Assembly: GCA_016178015.1 (NCBI GenBank)
Contig: JACOUB010000032.1
Location: 1 to 64,000, forward strand
DNA: 64,000 nucleotides
Reading direction: 5' to 3'
From: Methylocystis sp.
GTDB lineage: Bacteria; Pseudomonadota; Alphaproteobacteria; Rhizobiales; Beijerinckiaceae
Shown: piece after piece, positions 53,999 through 63,075 of the stretch
Layout of the letters: each line of letters starts with the position of its first letter
Numbering within the stretch: the first letter of the stretch is position 1
Position numbers and translations under genes: made by a program
The notes under the pieces: model-generated
Told to the model about the DNA's origin: nothing
The model's input: the letters and a program-made list of their open reading frames with translations, nothing else
Databases searched by the model: none

Positions 53999-55761
53999 AG
54001 CGACTCCCTTTCGCCCGCGGGCCGCTGGTTCTGCGGCAGGAAATCTTGCGCGGCGCCGGGGACGCTGTAAGCGTAGGCCCACCGATAGACCACCGGCGTC
54101 TGCTTGCCCCAATTGCCGTGCGGCGGCGGGGTTTGCGGCGTTTGCCATTCGAGCGTCGTGGCCCTCCACGGATTGGCGCCGGCCGGCGCGCCTTTGAACA
54201 GGCTCCAGATCAGATTGAAGAAAAACAAAGCTTGCGCCAACCCGACGATCAACGCCGTCACGGTGATGAAGACGTTCAAGTCATCGGCCGAGGGCGGCAC
54301 GAAAGCCATTTCGCCGAGCGCGTAATAGCGGCGCGGCATGCCGAGCAAACCGAGATAGTGCATCGGAACGAAAATCGCGTAGGTTCCCAGAAAAGTGATC
54401 CAGAAGTGTAATTTGCCGAGCGTCGCGTCGAGCATCCGCCCCGTGATCTTGGGATACCAGTGGTAGATGCCGCCGAAGATCACCAGAATCGGCGCAACGC
54501 CCATCACCATGTGGAAGTGGGCGACGACGAACAGGGTGGCCGACAACGGCACATCCACGCTCAGATTGCCGAGGAACAGGCCGCTGGAGCCGCCGATGAC
54601 GAAGGTGGCGACAAATCCCAGCGCAAACAGCATCGGGACCGTCAAATGGATGTCGCCGCGCCACAGCGTCAGAACCCAGTTGTAGACCTTGATGGCGGTC
54701 GGCAGGGCGATGGCGAGCGTGGTGACGGCAAACCAGTAGCCGAAATACGGGTTCATGCCGCTCACATACATGTGGTGTCCCCAGACGACCATGCTCAGAA
54801 CGCCGATTGCAACGATCGCCCACACCATCATGCGGTAGCCGAAGATGTTTTTGCGCGCATGCGTGCTGATGAGGTCCGAGACGATGCCGAAAGCCGGCAA
54901 CGCCACGATGTAGACTTCCGGATGCCCAAAGTACCAAAAGAGATGTTGGAACAAGATCGGGCTGCCGCCCGCGTATTTCGACTGCTCCCCGCCTTCGATG
55001 AGGGCCGGCATGAAGAAGCTGGTTCCAAGCGTCCGATCCAGCAGCATCATGACGCAGGCGACGAACAGACCGGGGAACGCCAACAGCGCCATGACCGCGG
55101 CCGTGACGATGCCCCACACCGTCAAGGGAAGGCGCATCAGCGTCATGCCGCGCGTGCGCCCCTGCAGCATTGTCACCACATAGTTCAAGCCGCCCATCGT
55201 AAAGCCGATGATGAAGAGGATGAGCGAGACCAGCATCAAGATAATGCCCCAGTCTTTTCCCGGCGTGCCGGAAAGGATGGACTGCGGCGGATAGAGGGTC
55301 CAGCCGGCGCCGGTTGGTCCGCCCGGCGCGAAGAAGCTCGCCATCAGCGCCGTCACCGCAAGCAGATAGACCCAATAGCTCAGCATGTTTGCGTAAGGGA
55401 AAACCATGTCCCGCGCGCCCACCATCAACGGGATCAGATAATTGCCGAAACCTCCTAACAGGATTGCGGTGAGCACGTAGACCACCATGAGCATGCCGTG
55501 CATGGTGACGAACTGATAGTAGCTGCTCACATCGATAAAGGAGAAGCGGCCGGGGAAAGCGAGTTGCAGACGCACCAGCCACGACAGCGCGAGGGCGACG
55601 ACGCCAAGCGTCATTGCGGTGATCGAATATTGGATGGCGATGACCTTGGCGTCCTGGCTGAACACGTATTTGGTCAGCCAACTCTTGGGATGATAGAGTT
55701 CACCCTCCTCGACTTCCGCAGGTGGGACGGCGCTTTCCGCGCCTTGCGCCATATCGACCAT
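53995..55761 (-). CDS. coxN: Cytochrome c oxidase subunit I (CoxN-like, aa3 type)
   Basis: This 588-residue heme-copper oxidase catalytic subunit has the low-spin heme histidine in FVTMHGMLMVV. CuB histidine and cross-linked tyrosine lie in WYFGHPEVYIVALPAFG, the CuB pair in VWGHHMYVSG, and both heme histidines in VVAHFHMVMG. The glutamate in HPEVY marks the A-family proton channel. It reduces oxygen at the membrane with electrons from cytochrome c. The operon order II-I-III-III-IV matches the alternative oxidase coxMNOP rather than the main ctaCDGE set, and no ctaB or ctaG assembly gene is nearby. Confidence 0.93.
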   Translation of the reverse strand: MVDMAQGAESAVPPAEVEEGELYHPKSWLTKYVFSQDAKVIAIQYSITAMTLGVVALALSWLVRLQLAFPGRFSFIDVSSYYQFVTMHGMLMVVYVLTAILLGGFGNYLIPLMVGARDMVFPYANMLSYWVYLLAVTALMASFFAPGGPTGAGWTLYPPQSILSGTPGKDWGIILMLVSLILFIIGFTMGGLNYVVTMLQGRTRGMTLMRLPLTVWGIVTAAVMALLAFPGLFVACVMMLLDRTLGTSFFMPALIEGGEQSKYAGGSPILFQHLFWYFGHPEVYIVALPAFGIVSDLISTHARKNIFGYRMMVWAIVAIGVLSMVVWGHHMYVSGMNPYFGYWFAVTTLAIALPTAIKVYNWVLTLWRGDIHLTVPMLFALGFVATFVIGGSSGLFLGNLSVDVPLSATLFVVAHFHMVMGVAPILVIFGGIYHWYPKITGRMLDATLGKLHFWITFLGTYAIFVPMHYLGLLGMPRRYYALGEMAFVPPSADDLNVFITVTALIVGLAQALFFFNLIWSLFKGAPAGANPWRATTLEWQTPQTPPPHGNWGKQTPVVYRWAYAYSVPGAAQDFLPQNQRPAGERESL

Positions 55762-55811
55762 CGCAACGCTCTCCTCGCTCCCGTTTCACCAGTTTCGTGC
55801 GAGTTCGACCA

Positions 55812-56636
55812 TCATCGCGCGGACGCCCTTCTCTCGGCCGCGCCGCTCTCACGCAATTGCGCAAAGGTTTTTTGGGCGGCGAGCCAGGTTTGGTAATCGC
55901 TCTCGGATTGGATGACGACCTTGCCGCGCATTTGCGGATGCCCGACCCCACAATAGCCGGCGCACAAAATGTCGAACGTCGCGATTCTGGCGGGGGTGAG
56001 CCAGAAATAGGTGACCATGCCGGGCATCAAATCCATCTTGGCCCGAAACTCGGGCACATAGAAGTCATGCACGACGTCCAGGGAACGCAACAATAGCTTG
56101 ACGGGCCTGCCGACCGGCAGATGCAGGTCGTCGCCAACGACCACGATATCGTCGCGCCCGTAAGGGTCGTTCGGATTCAAGCCCAAGGGATTGTCGGTGC
56201 CGACAAAGCGGACGTCGGATGCGCCCAGGCGATTGTCCTTGCCCGGAAAACGATAGCTCCACTGCCATTGCTGGCCGACGACTTCGACCTCGAGCGCTCC
56301 CTTCGGAACCGTGATGTAAAGGTTCCACACGAGGAGGCCTGGCGCCAACATGATTCCTATGCCCACCGCAGTCGCCAGCGCGAGCCCCAATTCGAGCTTC
56401 GTGTTCTCCGGTTCGTAGGCCGCTCGTCTTCCCTCTTGGTGATGGAAGCGGAATATGCTGTAGGCCATGAACAAGATGATGGCGATGCATACGACTCCGG
56501 TGATCGAGAACATGATGATCATCGTGTCGTCGATGTACCCCCAATTCGAGGCGATCGGCGTCCACCACCACGGGCTCAGGAAGTGAAACAGCACCGTGCC
56601 AACCGCCAGCAATAAAAATACGAGCGCGACAATCAT
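55812..56636 (-). CDS. coxM: Cytochrome c oxidase subunit II (CoxM-like, CuA)
   Basis: This 274-residue protein has a signal-like first helix and a second membrane helix, then a periplasmic cupredoxin domain. The CuA ligands are visible in CAGYCGVGHPQM, together with the histidine in LDVVHDFYVPEFRAKMD. GQQWQWSYRFPG is the aromatic electron-entry region. It accepts electrons from cytochrome c. No fused cytochrome c domain (CXXCH) is present. The ATG at 56636 gives a proper N-terminal helix. Confidence 0.92.
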   Translation of the reverse strand: MIVALVFLLLAVGTVLFHFLSPWWWTPIASNWGYIDDTMIIMFSITGVVCIAIILFMAYSIFRFHHQEGRRAAYEPENTKLELGLALATAVGIGIMLAPGLLVWNLYITVPKGALEVEVVGQQWQWSYRFPGKDNRLGASDVRFVGTDNPLGLNPNDPYGRDDIVVVGDDLHLPVGRPVKLLLRSLDVVHDFYVPEFRAKMDLMPGMVTYFWLTPARIATFDILCAGYCGVGHPQMRGKVVIQSESDYQTWLAAQKTFAQLRESGAAERRASAR

Positions 56637-56838
56637 TCGTTCTTCACCCTCGCCTCGAAAGGCTACAAAGTCCGCTAAGGTTACGAAATATCCATATGAG
56701 GCAGCTAGGACAGAAGAACAGTGGCCCCTCGCGCCTCGCAAGAATCGGCGCGGCGCACACGGCGCCGCTCACCCCTCCGCCTCTCGCGGGCCGGCGGCGT
56801 CTCGCGATTCGGGAATGGTCAGACGACGAGAACTCGCC

Positions 56839-57195
56839 CTACGAGCCTCGTTTCGACTCCGAAGAATTTTCCCTCGAAAACACCCACGCCGCGTGGATGA
56901 TCAAGAGAGCGCCGAACACGCTGTGAACCAGCAGCGCGGCGAGCTCCGTCCAGAAGCCGAGGATCCACGGCGATACGAGCAGCAAGACGCCGACGATGAA
57001 ATATTCCGGCTCTTCGGTGGGGTCGACCTCTTCGATGGCCATGCCGGAGAGAATGACCAGGATGACTGCCGAAAAGCACGTCGCAATAGTCGCCATGACG
57101 CTCGTATAATGCAACGCCCACGGCGACATGAACAACAGGGCCGCGACGGCCAAGCTCGTCCAGTCCGGGAGATGTGAGACTCTGCGCAGCTGCAT
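56839..57195 (-). CDS. SPW-repeat membrane protein
   Basis: This 118-residue protein has two tandem helical hairpins, each with the SPW motif (LLFMSPWALHYTS and LLLVSPWILGFWTE), the signature of the SPW-repeat family. AGGAGG lies six bases before the ATG at 57195, a strong ribosome-binding site. Function is unknown. It is 202 bases upstream of coxM on the same strand and could be cotranscribed. Confidence 0.8.
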   Translation of the reverse strand: MQLRRVSHLPDWTSLAVAALLFMSPWALHYTSVMATIATCFSAVILVILSGMAIEEVDPTEEPEYFIVGVLLLVSPWILGFWTELAALLVHSVFGALLIIHAAWVFSRENSSESKRGS

Positions 57196-57348
57196 GACAG
57201 GCCTCCTACATAAGGCGCGCCAGTGTTGAGATAGACTGGTCATTTGGCGCGCAACGCCATGCATTCAAGGGCGCGGCTAGAATCGCGGCTCGCATCGGCT
57301 TTGATCAAGATCATGGCGTAACCGGCGGCGCGCAATTGCAGCAGGCCG

Positions 57349-57981
57349 CTACTCGGCGTCGGCCTGTCGCGAGGGATGGGCGGCGGCGAAGGCGGGGAGC
57401 GCGGCGCAGGCGGCCTCGACGGCGCGGAGCTTGGGAAGATGCTCGAGAGGCGCTGCGAAGCGCCGCGCGCTAAACATCTGCGGGATGAGGAAGACGTCGG
57501 CGAGCGTCGGGCTCGACCCGAAGCAGAAGGGCGCGGGCGCGATCAGTTGCTCGATTGCTTCGAGCCCTCCCTTCAATATCCAGTGGCGAATCCAAGCGTC
57601 AACCGCCGCCTGGCTCTGCTTCAGCTCTCTCTCCAAGTAACCCACCACGCGCCGGTTGTGCAGCGGGTGGATGTCGCAAGCGATGGCGAGCGCCACGGCC
57701 CGCACCTTCGCGGCAAGGACGGCGTCCGCCGGGATAAGCCGCGGTTCGGGCCGCAGCGTATCGAGATACTCGATGATCGCCAGGGACTGCGTGAGCACGC
57801 TCCCATCGTCGAGTTCGAGCGCCGGCGCTAAGCCCTGTGGGTTCTTCGCCAGGAACTCTGGCCGCCGCTGCTCGTCCCGCATCAAATGCACGGGAACATG
57901 GTCGACCGCGACGCCCTTTAGATTGAGGGCGATGCGGACGCGATAGGCGGCCGAGGATCGGAAATAGCCATAGAGCTTCAT
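57349..57981 (-). CDS. maiA: Maleylacetoacetate isomerase (zeta-class GST)
   Basis: This 210-residue GST-fold enzyme has the glutathione site motif YFRSSAAYRVRIALNLKG at the start, NPQGLAPALELDDG and QSLAIIEYLD. It isomerises maleylacetoacetate to fumarylacetoacetate in tyrosine degradation. The ATG at 57981 matches homologs. It is divergent from hppD, with 98 bases between the starts holding both promoters. Confidence 0.92.
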   Translation of the reverse strand: MKLYGYFRSSAAYRVRIALNLKGVAVDHVPVHLMRDEQRRPEFLAKNPQGLAPALELDDGSVLTQSLAIIEYLDTLRPEPRLIPADAVLAAKVRAVALAIACDIHPLHNRRVVGYLERELKQSQAAVDAWIRHWILKGGLEAIEQLIAPAPFCFGSSPTLADVFLIPQMFSARRFAAPLEHLPKLRAVEAACAALPAFAAAHPSRQADAE

Positions 57982-58079
57982 TTTGCGAAATTTCCGCGCG
58001 CAACGCCCGACCCGGCCCTTCAATTGCGCCTGGCCTGCGATATCTTGAAGATAGCTCAATTTGCAAGGAGGGCCAGAGC

Positions 58080-59192
58080 ATGGGAGCCTTCGCCGCCGGT
58101 CCAGCGCGTGCTGCGCTTTCGGTCGAGAACCCGATGGGCACCGACGGCTTCGAGTTCGTCGAATACGCGCATCCCGAGCCCGACAAACTCGGCGCTCTGT
58201 TCGAGCTGATGGGATTTAGCGCCGTGGCGCGGCATCGCTCGAAGCGCGTCGCCCTCTATCGTCAGGGTGACGTGAATTACGTCGTCAACGCCGAGCCCGA
58301 CAGCTTCGCCGCCGGTTTCGCGAAAGCCCACGGACCTTGCGTATGCGCCATGGGCTTTCGCGTCGCCGACGCCGCGTACGCCTTTGAACGGGCGGTAGCG
58401 ATGGGCGCGCAGCCGGTCTCGACCAAGGTCGGCCCGATGGAGCTCAACATCCCGGCGATCGAGGGCGTCGGCGGGGCGCTCATTTATTTCGTCGATCGCT
58501 ATGGCGCCAAAGGCTCGATCTGGGACGTGGATTTCCGCTGGACGGCCGAGCGCGATCCAAAGCCCGAGGGCGCCGGCCTTTCCTACATCGACCATTTGAC
58601 CCACAACGTTTATCGCGGCCACATGGACAGCTTGGCGGAGTGGTACAAGCGCTTCTTCAATTTCCGCCAGATCCGTTACTTCGACATCGAGGGCAAGCTC
58701 ACCGGGCTGCATTCGCGCGCCATGACCAGCCCGTGCGGAAAGATACGCATCCCGATCAATGAAAGCGTCGACGACAACAGCCAGATCGAGGAGTATTTGC
58801 ACGCCTATAAGGGTGAAGGCATTCAGCACATCGCCTGCGGATGCAGGAACATCTATGAGACGGTCGCCAAGCTGCGCCGGGATGGGCTCGAGTTCATGCC
58901 GGCGCCGCCGCACGCCTATTACGCCAAGGTCGACGAGCGCGTCCCCGGGCATGGCGAGCCGATCGATAAGCTCGAGGAGCTCGGCATTCTGATCGACGGC
59001 GAGGGAGTGGTCGGCGGCGGCGCGACCAAGGTGTTGCTGCAAATCTTCTCCAAGACCGTGATCGGCCCAATCTTCTTCGAGTTCATCGAACGCAAGGGCG
59101 ACGAAGGTTTTGGCGAAGGCAATTTTCGCGCCCTGTTCGTATCGATCGAGGACGATCAGGTTCGCCGCGGCGTGCTGAAGGCTGCGGAGTGA
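58080..59192 (+). CDS. hppD: 4-hydroxyphenylpyruvate dioxygenase
   Basis: This 370-residue iron(II) dioxygenase converts 4-hydroxyphenylpyruvate to homogentisate. The metal ligands are visible as His172 (YIDHLTHNVY), His250 (GEGIQHIACGC) and Glu334 (PIFFEFIERKG). GGAGGG precedes the ATG. It is first of the plus-strand hppD-hmgA-fahA series. A family-B repeat separates it from hmgA. Confidence 0.96.
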   Translation: MGAFAAGPARAALSVENPMGTDGFEFVEYAHPEPDKLGALFELMGFSAVARHRSKRVALYRQGDVNYVVNAEPDSFAAGFAKAHGPCVCAMGFRVADAAYAFERAVAMGAQPVSTKVGPMELNIPAIEGVGGALIYFVDRYGAKGSIWDVDFRWTAERDPKPEGAGLSYIDHLTHNVYRGHMDSLAEWYKRFFNFRQIRYFDIEGKLTGLHSRAMTSPCGKIRIPINESVDDNSQIEEYLHAYKGEGIQHIACGCRNIYETVAKLRRDGLEFMPAPPHAYYAKVDERVPGHGEPIDKLEELGILIDGEGVVGGGATKVLLQIFSKTVIGPIFFEFIERKGDEGFGEGNFRALFVSIEDDQVRRGVLKAAE

Positions 59193-59196
59193 CATT

Positions 59197-59350
59197 CCTC
59201 TCCCCGCTTGCGGGGAGAGGTAAGGTGAGGGGCGTGGGGTATTACGCGGAAGGCTGATTACCCTTGGCAAACCGAAACTGTAACCGGCGTCGCTGGCGAT
59301 ACCCCCAACCCCCTCACCCCAACCCTCTCCCCGCAAACACGGGGAGAGGG
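59197..59350. repeat. Intergenic palindromic repeat, family B, between hppD and hmgA
   Basis: The pair CCTCTCCCCGCTTGCGGGGA and, inverted, CTCACCCCAACCCTCTCCCC flanks about 80 bases including GGTATTACGCGGAAGG. The layout mirrors the pair between putA and rocD at 12919-13073. It lies within the homogentisate operon. Confidence 0.8.
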
Positions 59351-59369
59351 AGATGCGAGGAGCCTTGAA

Positions 59370-60677
59370 ATGCCCGCCACAGTGGCAGGCTATATGCCGG
59401 GCTTCGGCAACGACTTCGAGACGGAGGCTCTGCCCGGGGCTTTGCCCGTCGGCCAGAACTCGCCGCAGCGTTGCGCCTACGGCCTCTACGCCGAGCAGCT
59501 TTCGGGCTCGCCGTTCACCGCGCCGCGCGGCGCGAACGAGCGCTCCTGGCTCTATCGCATGCGTCCTTCGGTTCGCCACACGGGGCGGTTCGAACAGATC
59601 GAATTGCCCTTTTGGAAAACGGCGCCGGCGCCAGACGAGCACAACCTGGCGATCGGCCAGCTTCGTTGGAGCCCCGTTCCGATTCCAAATGCAAAACTCT
59701 CGTTCGTCGCCGGCGTTCGCACCATGACGACCGCAGGCGACGTCAACACGCAAACCGGCATGTCGGCTGGCCTCTATTTCGTCACGCAGTCGATGGTCGA
59801 CGATTATTTTTACAACGCCGACGGCGAGCTGCTGGTCGTGCCGCAGCAGGGGAAACTGCTGTTCTTCACCGAGTTCGGCCGTATCGAGATTTCGCCTGGC
59901 GAGCTTTGCGTCATCCCGCGTGGCGTCAAATTCAAGGTCGAACTCGGCGAGGGGCCGGCGCGCGGCTATCTGTGCGAGAACTACGGCGCCAAATTCACGC
60001 TGCCCAATCGCGGCCCGATCGGCGCCAATTGCCTCGCCAACCCGCGCGATTTCAAGACGCCGGTCGCGGCCTTCGAGGACAAGGAGGCGCCGTGCCGATT
60101 GACGGTGAAGTGGTGCGGCAAGTTCTACATATGCGGGATCGATCACTCGCCTCTCGACGTCATCGCCTGGCACGGCAATTACGCGCCATACAAATATGAC
60201 TTGCGAACCTTCGCGCCGGTCGGGGCGATTCTGTTCGATCACCCGGACCCCTCGATCTTCTCGGTGATGACGGCGCCGTCGGGCGAAGAGGGAAGCGCCA
60301 ACATCGACTTGGTGATCTTCCCGGAGCGCTGGCTGGTGGCGGAGCACAGTTTCCGCCCGCCGTGGTATCACATGAACGTCATGAGCGAGTTTATGGGCCT
60401 GATCTATGGGCAGTACGATGCGAAGCCCGAAGGCTTCCTGCCGGGCGGCGTGTCGCTGCACAACTGCATGTTGCCGCATGGCCCCGACGCGACAGCCTTC
60501 GAGCAGGCGTCGAACGGCGAACTGCGGCCCGTGAAACTGACCAACACTTTGGCTTTCATGTTCGAGACGCGCTTTGCTCAGCACGTGACGAATTACGCCG
60601 CGACGCTCGAGACGCTGCAGGAAAACTACGCCGATTGCTGGTCGGGCTTGGCCAAGCGGTTCGACGGCCGGCCATGA
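59370..60677 (+). CDS. hmgA: Homogentisate 1,2-dioxygenase
   Basis: This 435-residue enzyme opens the homogentisate ring to maleylacetoacetate. It has [20 protein letters not shown] at the start, [26 protein letters not shown] and [12 protein letters not shown]; the last two carry iron ligands. Length is normal. It is followed by fahA after 10 bases. Confidence 0.96.
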   Translation: MPATVAGYMPGFGNDFETEALPGALPVGQNSPQRCAYGLYAEQLSGSPFTAPRGANERSWLYRMRPSVRHTGRFEQIELPFWKTAPAPDEHNLAIGQLRWSPVPIPNAKLSFVAGVRTMTTAGDVNTQTGMSAGLYFVTQSMVDDYFYNADGELLVVPQQGKLLFFTEFGRIEISPGELCVIPRGVKFKVELGEGPARGYLCENYGAKFTLPNRGPIGANCLANPRDFKTPVAAFEDKEAPCRLTVKWCGKFYICGIDHSPLDVIAWHGNYAPYKYDLRTFAPVGAILFDHPDPSIFSVMTAPSGEEGSANIDLVIFPERWLVAEHSFRPPWYHMNVMSEFMGLIYGQYDAKPEGFLPGGVSLHNCMLPHGPDATAFEQASNGELRPVKLTNTLAFMFETRFAQHVTNYAATLETLQENYADCWSGLAKRFDGRP

Positions 60678-60687
60678 GGGCTTTGGC

Positions 60688-61701
60688 ATGAAGCTCGCTT
60701 CGCTGCGCAGCGGCCGCGACGGCCGGCTTGTGGTCGTGTCGAGAGATTTGACGCGCGCGGTTGACGCCGGCGCCGTCGCTCCGACGCTACAGGCGGCGCT
60801 CGACGACTGGGCGCATCTGGCCCCACAACTGGCGGCGCTCGCCGAGCAGGCGGAGGCCGGCGGGGCGGCGATCTTTCGCTTCCGCGAGCGCGACTGCGCT
60901 TCGCCATTGCCGCGCGCCTACCAGTGGGCCGACGGCTCGGCCTACGTGAACCATGTCATGCTGGTGCGCAAGGCGCGCGGGGCGGACATGCCCGCCTCGT
61001 TCTGGACCGACCCGCTCATGTATCAGGGCGGCTCCGACGCTTTTCTGGCCCCGCGCGATCCGATCCCGCTCGGCGACGTGAGTTTGGGGCTCGATCTCGA
61101 GGCGGAGGTCGCGGTGGTGACCGACGACGTTCCCATGGGCGTCGACGCGCAGGCGGCGAGGTCGCACATCAAGCTCATCATGCTCGTCAACGACGTGACG
61201 CTGCGGGGGCTCACCGCGAGCGAGCTCGCCAAGGGGTTCGGCTTTTATCAGTCGAAGCCAAGCTCGGCCTTCTCGCCCGCAGCGGTCACGCCCGACGAGC
61301 TCGGCGCCGCCTGGGACGGCGCCAGGCTCAGCCTGCCGCTGCTTTCTTACGTCAACGGCGCTCCGCTCGGCCGCCCCAACGCCGGCGTCGACATGACCTT
61401 CGATTTCGGCCAGCTGATCGCCCATGCGGCGCGCACCCGCGCCCTGGCGGCGGGCTCGATCATCGGCTCCGGCACGGTGTCCAATCGCGCCGCAGACGGC
61501 GGCCCCGGCAAGCCGATTGCGGCCGGCGGCCTCGGCTACTCCTGCCTTGCCGAGCAGCGGGTGGTTGAAACTCTGCTCGAGGGCGAACCGCACACGCCGT
61601 TCCTCAAACCCGGCGACACCGTGCGCATCGAAATGCTCGACGCGCACAAGCGCTCGATCTTCGGCGCCATCGAGCAGGAGGTGAAGGCGAAACGCGTCTG
61701 A
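60688..61701 (+). CDS. fahA: Fumarylacetoacetate hydrolase family protein
   Basis: This 337-residue FAH-fold hydrolase has the metal-binding pattern LGLDLEAEVAVVTDD, VNDVTLRGL and GSGTVSNR, with QSKPSSAFSPAAVTPDELG. It cleaves fumarylacetoacetate to fumarate and acetoacetate, the last step of tyrosine degradation. The 3' end of the gene (61650-61700) reappears twice downstream. It ends the hppD-hmgA-fahA operon. Confidence 0.93.
   Translation: MKLASLRSGRDGRLVVVSRDLTRAVDAGAVAPTLQAALDDWAHLAPQLAALAEQAEAGGAAIFRFRERDCASPLPRAYQWADGSAYVNHVMLVRKARGADMPASFWTDPLMYQGGSDAFLAPRDPIPLGDVSLGLDLEAEVAVVTDDVPMGVDAQAARSHIKLIMLVNDVTLRGLTASELAKGFGFYQSKPSSAFSPAAVTPDELGAAWDGARLSLPLLSYVNGAPLGRPNAGVDMTFDFGQLIAHAARTRALAAGSIIGSGTVSNRAADGGPGKPIAAGGLGYSCLAEQRVVETLLEGEPHTPFLKPGDTVRIEMLDAHKRSIFGAIEQEVKAKRV
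61650..61700 (+). repeat. Direct repeat copy 1 (native 3' end of fahA)
   Basis: The segment GCGCTCGATCTTCGGCGCCA followed by TCGAGCAGGAGGTGAA is the coding end of fahA. Copies occur at 62419-62454 (partial) and 63022-63075. Copies 1 and 3 are identical over 36 bases. Confidence 0.85.
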
Positions 61702-61798
61702 GCAGAGTCACATTTACGAGTTGCAGATGCGATATGCGCAGCGCCATGCTGGCGATTTGCCGCAGCCAGCGTATAATGGCGAAGCTGGAGGAGCGTTT

Positions 61799-62029
61799 AT
61801 GACCAATTCCGCGCGCATCATGCTCGACCCTGCCGTGCTCGCTGGAAAGCCGGTGATTCGGGGAACTCGCCTTTCCGTCGATTTCATCATCGGCCTCTTG
61901 GCCGACGGCTGGAGTGAAGCCGACATTTTGCAAAACTATCCGGGCGTCACGCATGAGGATATCACGGCCTGCTTGGCGTACGCGCGTGATGTATTGAGGT
62001 CCGAGAAGGTCTATCCGAGCGCCGCCTGA
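61799..62029 (+). CDS. DUF433 family antitoxin
   Basis: This 76-residue protein has DPAVLAGKPVIRGTRLSVDF, then IIGLLADGWSEADILQNYP and EDITACLAYARD, the DUF433 pattern of VapB45-like antitoxins with a helix-turn-helix. GGAGGAG precedes the ATG at 61799. It is followed after one base by a DUF5615 gene, the usual partner. It should neutralise that partner and bind their promoter. Confidence 0.88.
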   Translation: MTNSARIMLDPAVLAGKPVIRGTRLSVDFIIGLLADGWSEADILQNYPGVTHEDITACLAYARDVLRSEKVYPSAA

Positions 62030-62030
62030 A

Positions 62031-62381
62031 ATGCGCTTCCTCGCCGACGAGAATTTTCCAGGCGACGCCGTCGCCATGCTGGAGGGCGCCGGACACGATG
62101 TCGTTTGGGTCCGTATGGCAGCGCCGGGAGCCAAGGACGAGCATATCCTTGCCTGGGCCGAGCGTGAGGGGCGCATTCTGCTCACCTTCGATAAGGATTT
62201 CGGCGAGCTCGCATGGCGCGCCGGTCTTCCGGCGTCGTGCGGGGTCGTGCTTTTCCGGCTGCCGATGCCGGCCGCCGGTTCGGTCGGCGCGGCGCTCGCC
62301 GCCCGGATAGCGGAGCGTAACGATTGGACCGGGAACTTTTCCGTGATCGAGCCGGGACGGGTTCGGATGCGATCACTCTGA
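62031..62381 (+). CDS. DUF5615 PIN-like toxin
   Basis: This 116-residue PIN-like nuclease candidate has MRFLADENFPGDAVAMLEGAG, DEHILAWAEREGRILLTFDK and FGELAWRAG, with the acidic residues (Asp6-Glu7, Asp36, Asp54-Asp56) expected of the fold. It is adjacent to the DUF433 antitoxin, forming a complete type II toxin-antitoxin pair. RNase activity is inferred from the family. Confidence 0.85.
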   Translation: MRFLADENFPGDAVAMLEGAGHDVVWVRMAAPGAKDEHILAWAEREGRILLTFDKDFGELAWRAGLPASCGVVLFRLPMPAAGSVGAALAARIAERNDWTGNFSVIEPGRVRMRSL

Positions 62382-62418
62382 TGCGTCCGGCTCCGGTCGA
62401 GACGTCTCGAACCCTTCT

Positions 62419-62454
62419 CGCCATCGAGCAGGAGGTGAAGGCGACAAGATTTTG
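62419..62454 (+). repeat. Direct repeat copy 2 of the fahA 3' end (partial)
   Basis: CGCCATCGAGCAGGAGGTGA followed by AGGCGACAAGA matches the last coding bases of fahA, but its upstream part has diverged (CCCTTCT instead of ATCTTCGG). It lies just after the intact toxin gene. Confidence 0.8.
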
Positions 62455-62564
62455 AACAAGATCGCGTCGGCCGCTCGTCGAGCCGCCGCTTCCAGGCAAG
62501 GCCGACGGGACCGCCGGGTTAGGCGAGTGGAGACATTTGCGCGATGCAATGATAGAGTCGAGCC

Positions 62565-62790
62565 ATGAAATTTACGCGCATCACCATCGATCCCGGCCTT
62601 TGCACAGGAAAGCCCTGCATCCGTGGTTTGCGTTTTCCCGTGGCGCGTTTGCTGGGCCTGCTCGCCGCGGGGGGAAACCCGCGACGCCATCCTCGCGGCC
62701 TATCCTTACTTGGAAGCGGCGGACATAGACGAGGCGTTGCGATACGCGGCGTCTCTCGCCGAGGACGAGACCTTCGAGCTGGCGCGGTGA
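62565..62790 (+). pseudogene. DUF433 antitoxin, frameshifted
   Basis: The start [20 protein letters not shown] and [15 protein letters not shown] match DUF433 antitoxins. After a run of six G near 62670 the frame shifts; removing one G restores [20 protein letters not shown], then [13 protein letters not shown] to a stop at 62790. One base added in the homopolymer therefore breaks the gene, unless it is a sequencing error. It is a different subtype from the intact antitoxin upstream. Confidence 0.8.
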
Positions 62791-62799
62791 GGGTGCGGG

Positions 62800-62946
62800 G
62801 TGAGATTTCTGATCGACATGCCGTTGTCGCCAGCGCTTGCGCGATGGCTTGTCGAGGAGGGATGCCGACGGCCTCGACAGGTGCATTCTGACGGTCGACC
62901 GCGACCGCGTCGGCGGCGGAGATTGCCGATCGATGGAGGAATCTGA
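62800..62946 (+). pseudogene. DUF5615 toxin remnant with internal deletion
   Basis: From a GTG at 62800 the frame reads [20 protein letters not shown], the N-terminus of DUF5615 toxins. It then jumps to a region resembling the family C-terminus (RRRRRLPI). The catalytic middle of about 60-70 residues is missing, and ILTVDRDRV reads in another frame, so a frameshift is also present. It follows the broken antitoxin by nine bases. It is non-functional as a nuclease. Confidence 0.75.
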
Positions 62947-63021
62947 CAGCGATCGAGCAACAAGCGCGGCCGGCGGCTTCGACTGCTCATTGTACGCACG
63001 AAAAACCCCCACGAGCGCGGG

Positions 63022-63075
63022 GCGCTCGATCTTCGGCGCCATCGAGCAGGAGGTGAAAGCGGACAGGTCCTGCGT
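63022..63075 (+). repeat. Direct repeat copy 3 of the fahA 3' end
   Basis: GCGCTCGATCTTCGGCGCCA then TCGAGCAGGAGGTGAA is identical over 36 bases to 61650-61685, followed by AGCGGACAGGTCC instead of GGCGAAACGCGTC. It closes the segment that carries the decayed toxin-antitoxin pair. Confidence 0.85.

Noticed and set aside
58056-60689. An 877-codon open frame on the minus strand across hppD and hmgA
   Set aside because: It is antisense to two well-conserved enzymes, is rich in Arg/Ala/His repeats with no domain pattern, and reflects the high GC third-position bias.
61799-62381. Treating the TA pair as part of a prophage or integrative element
   Set aside because: No integrase, transposase or phage gene lies in the segment; only direct repeats of the fahA end are seen.
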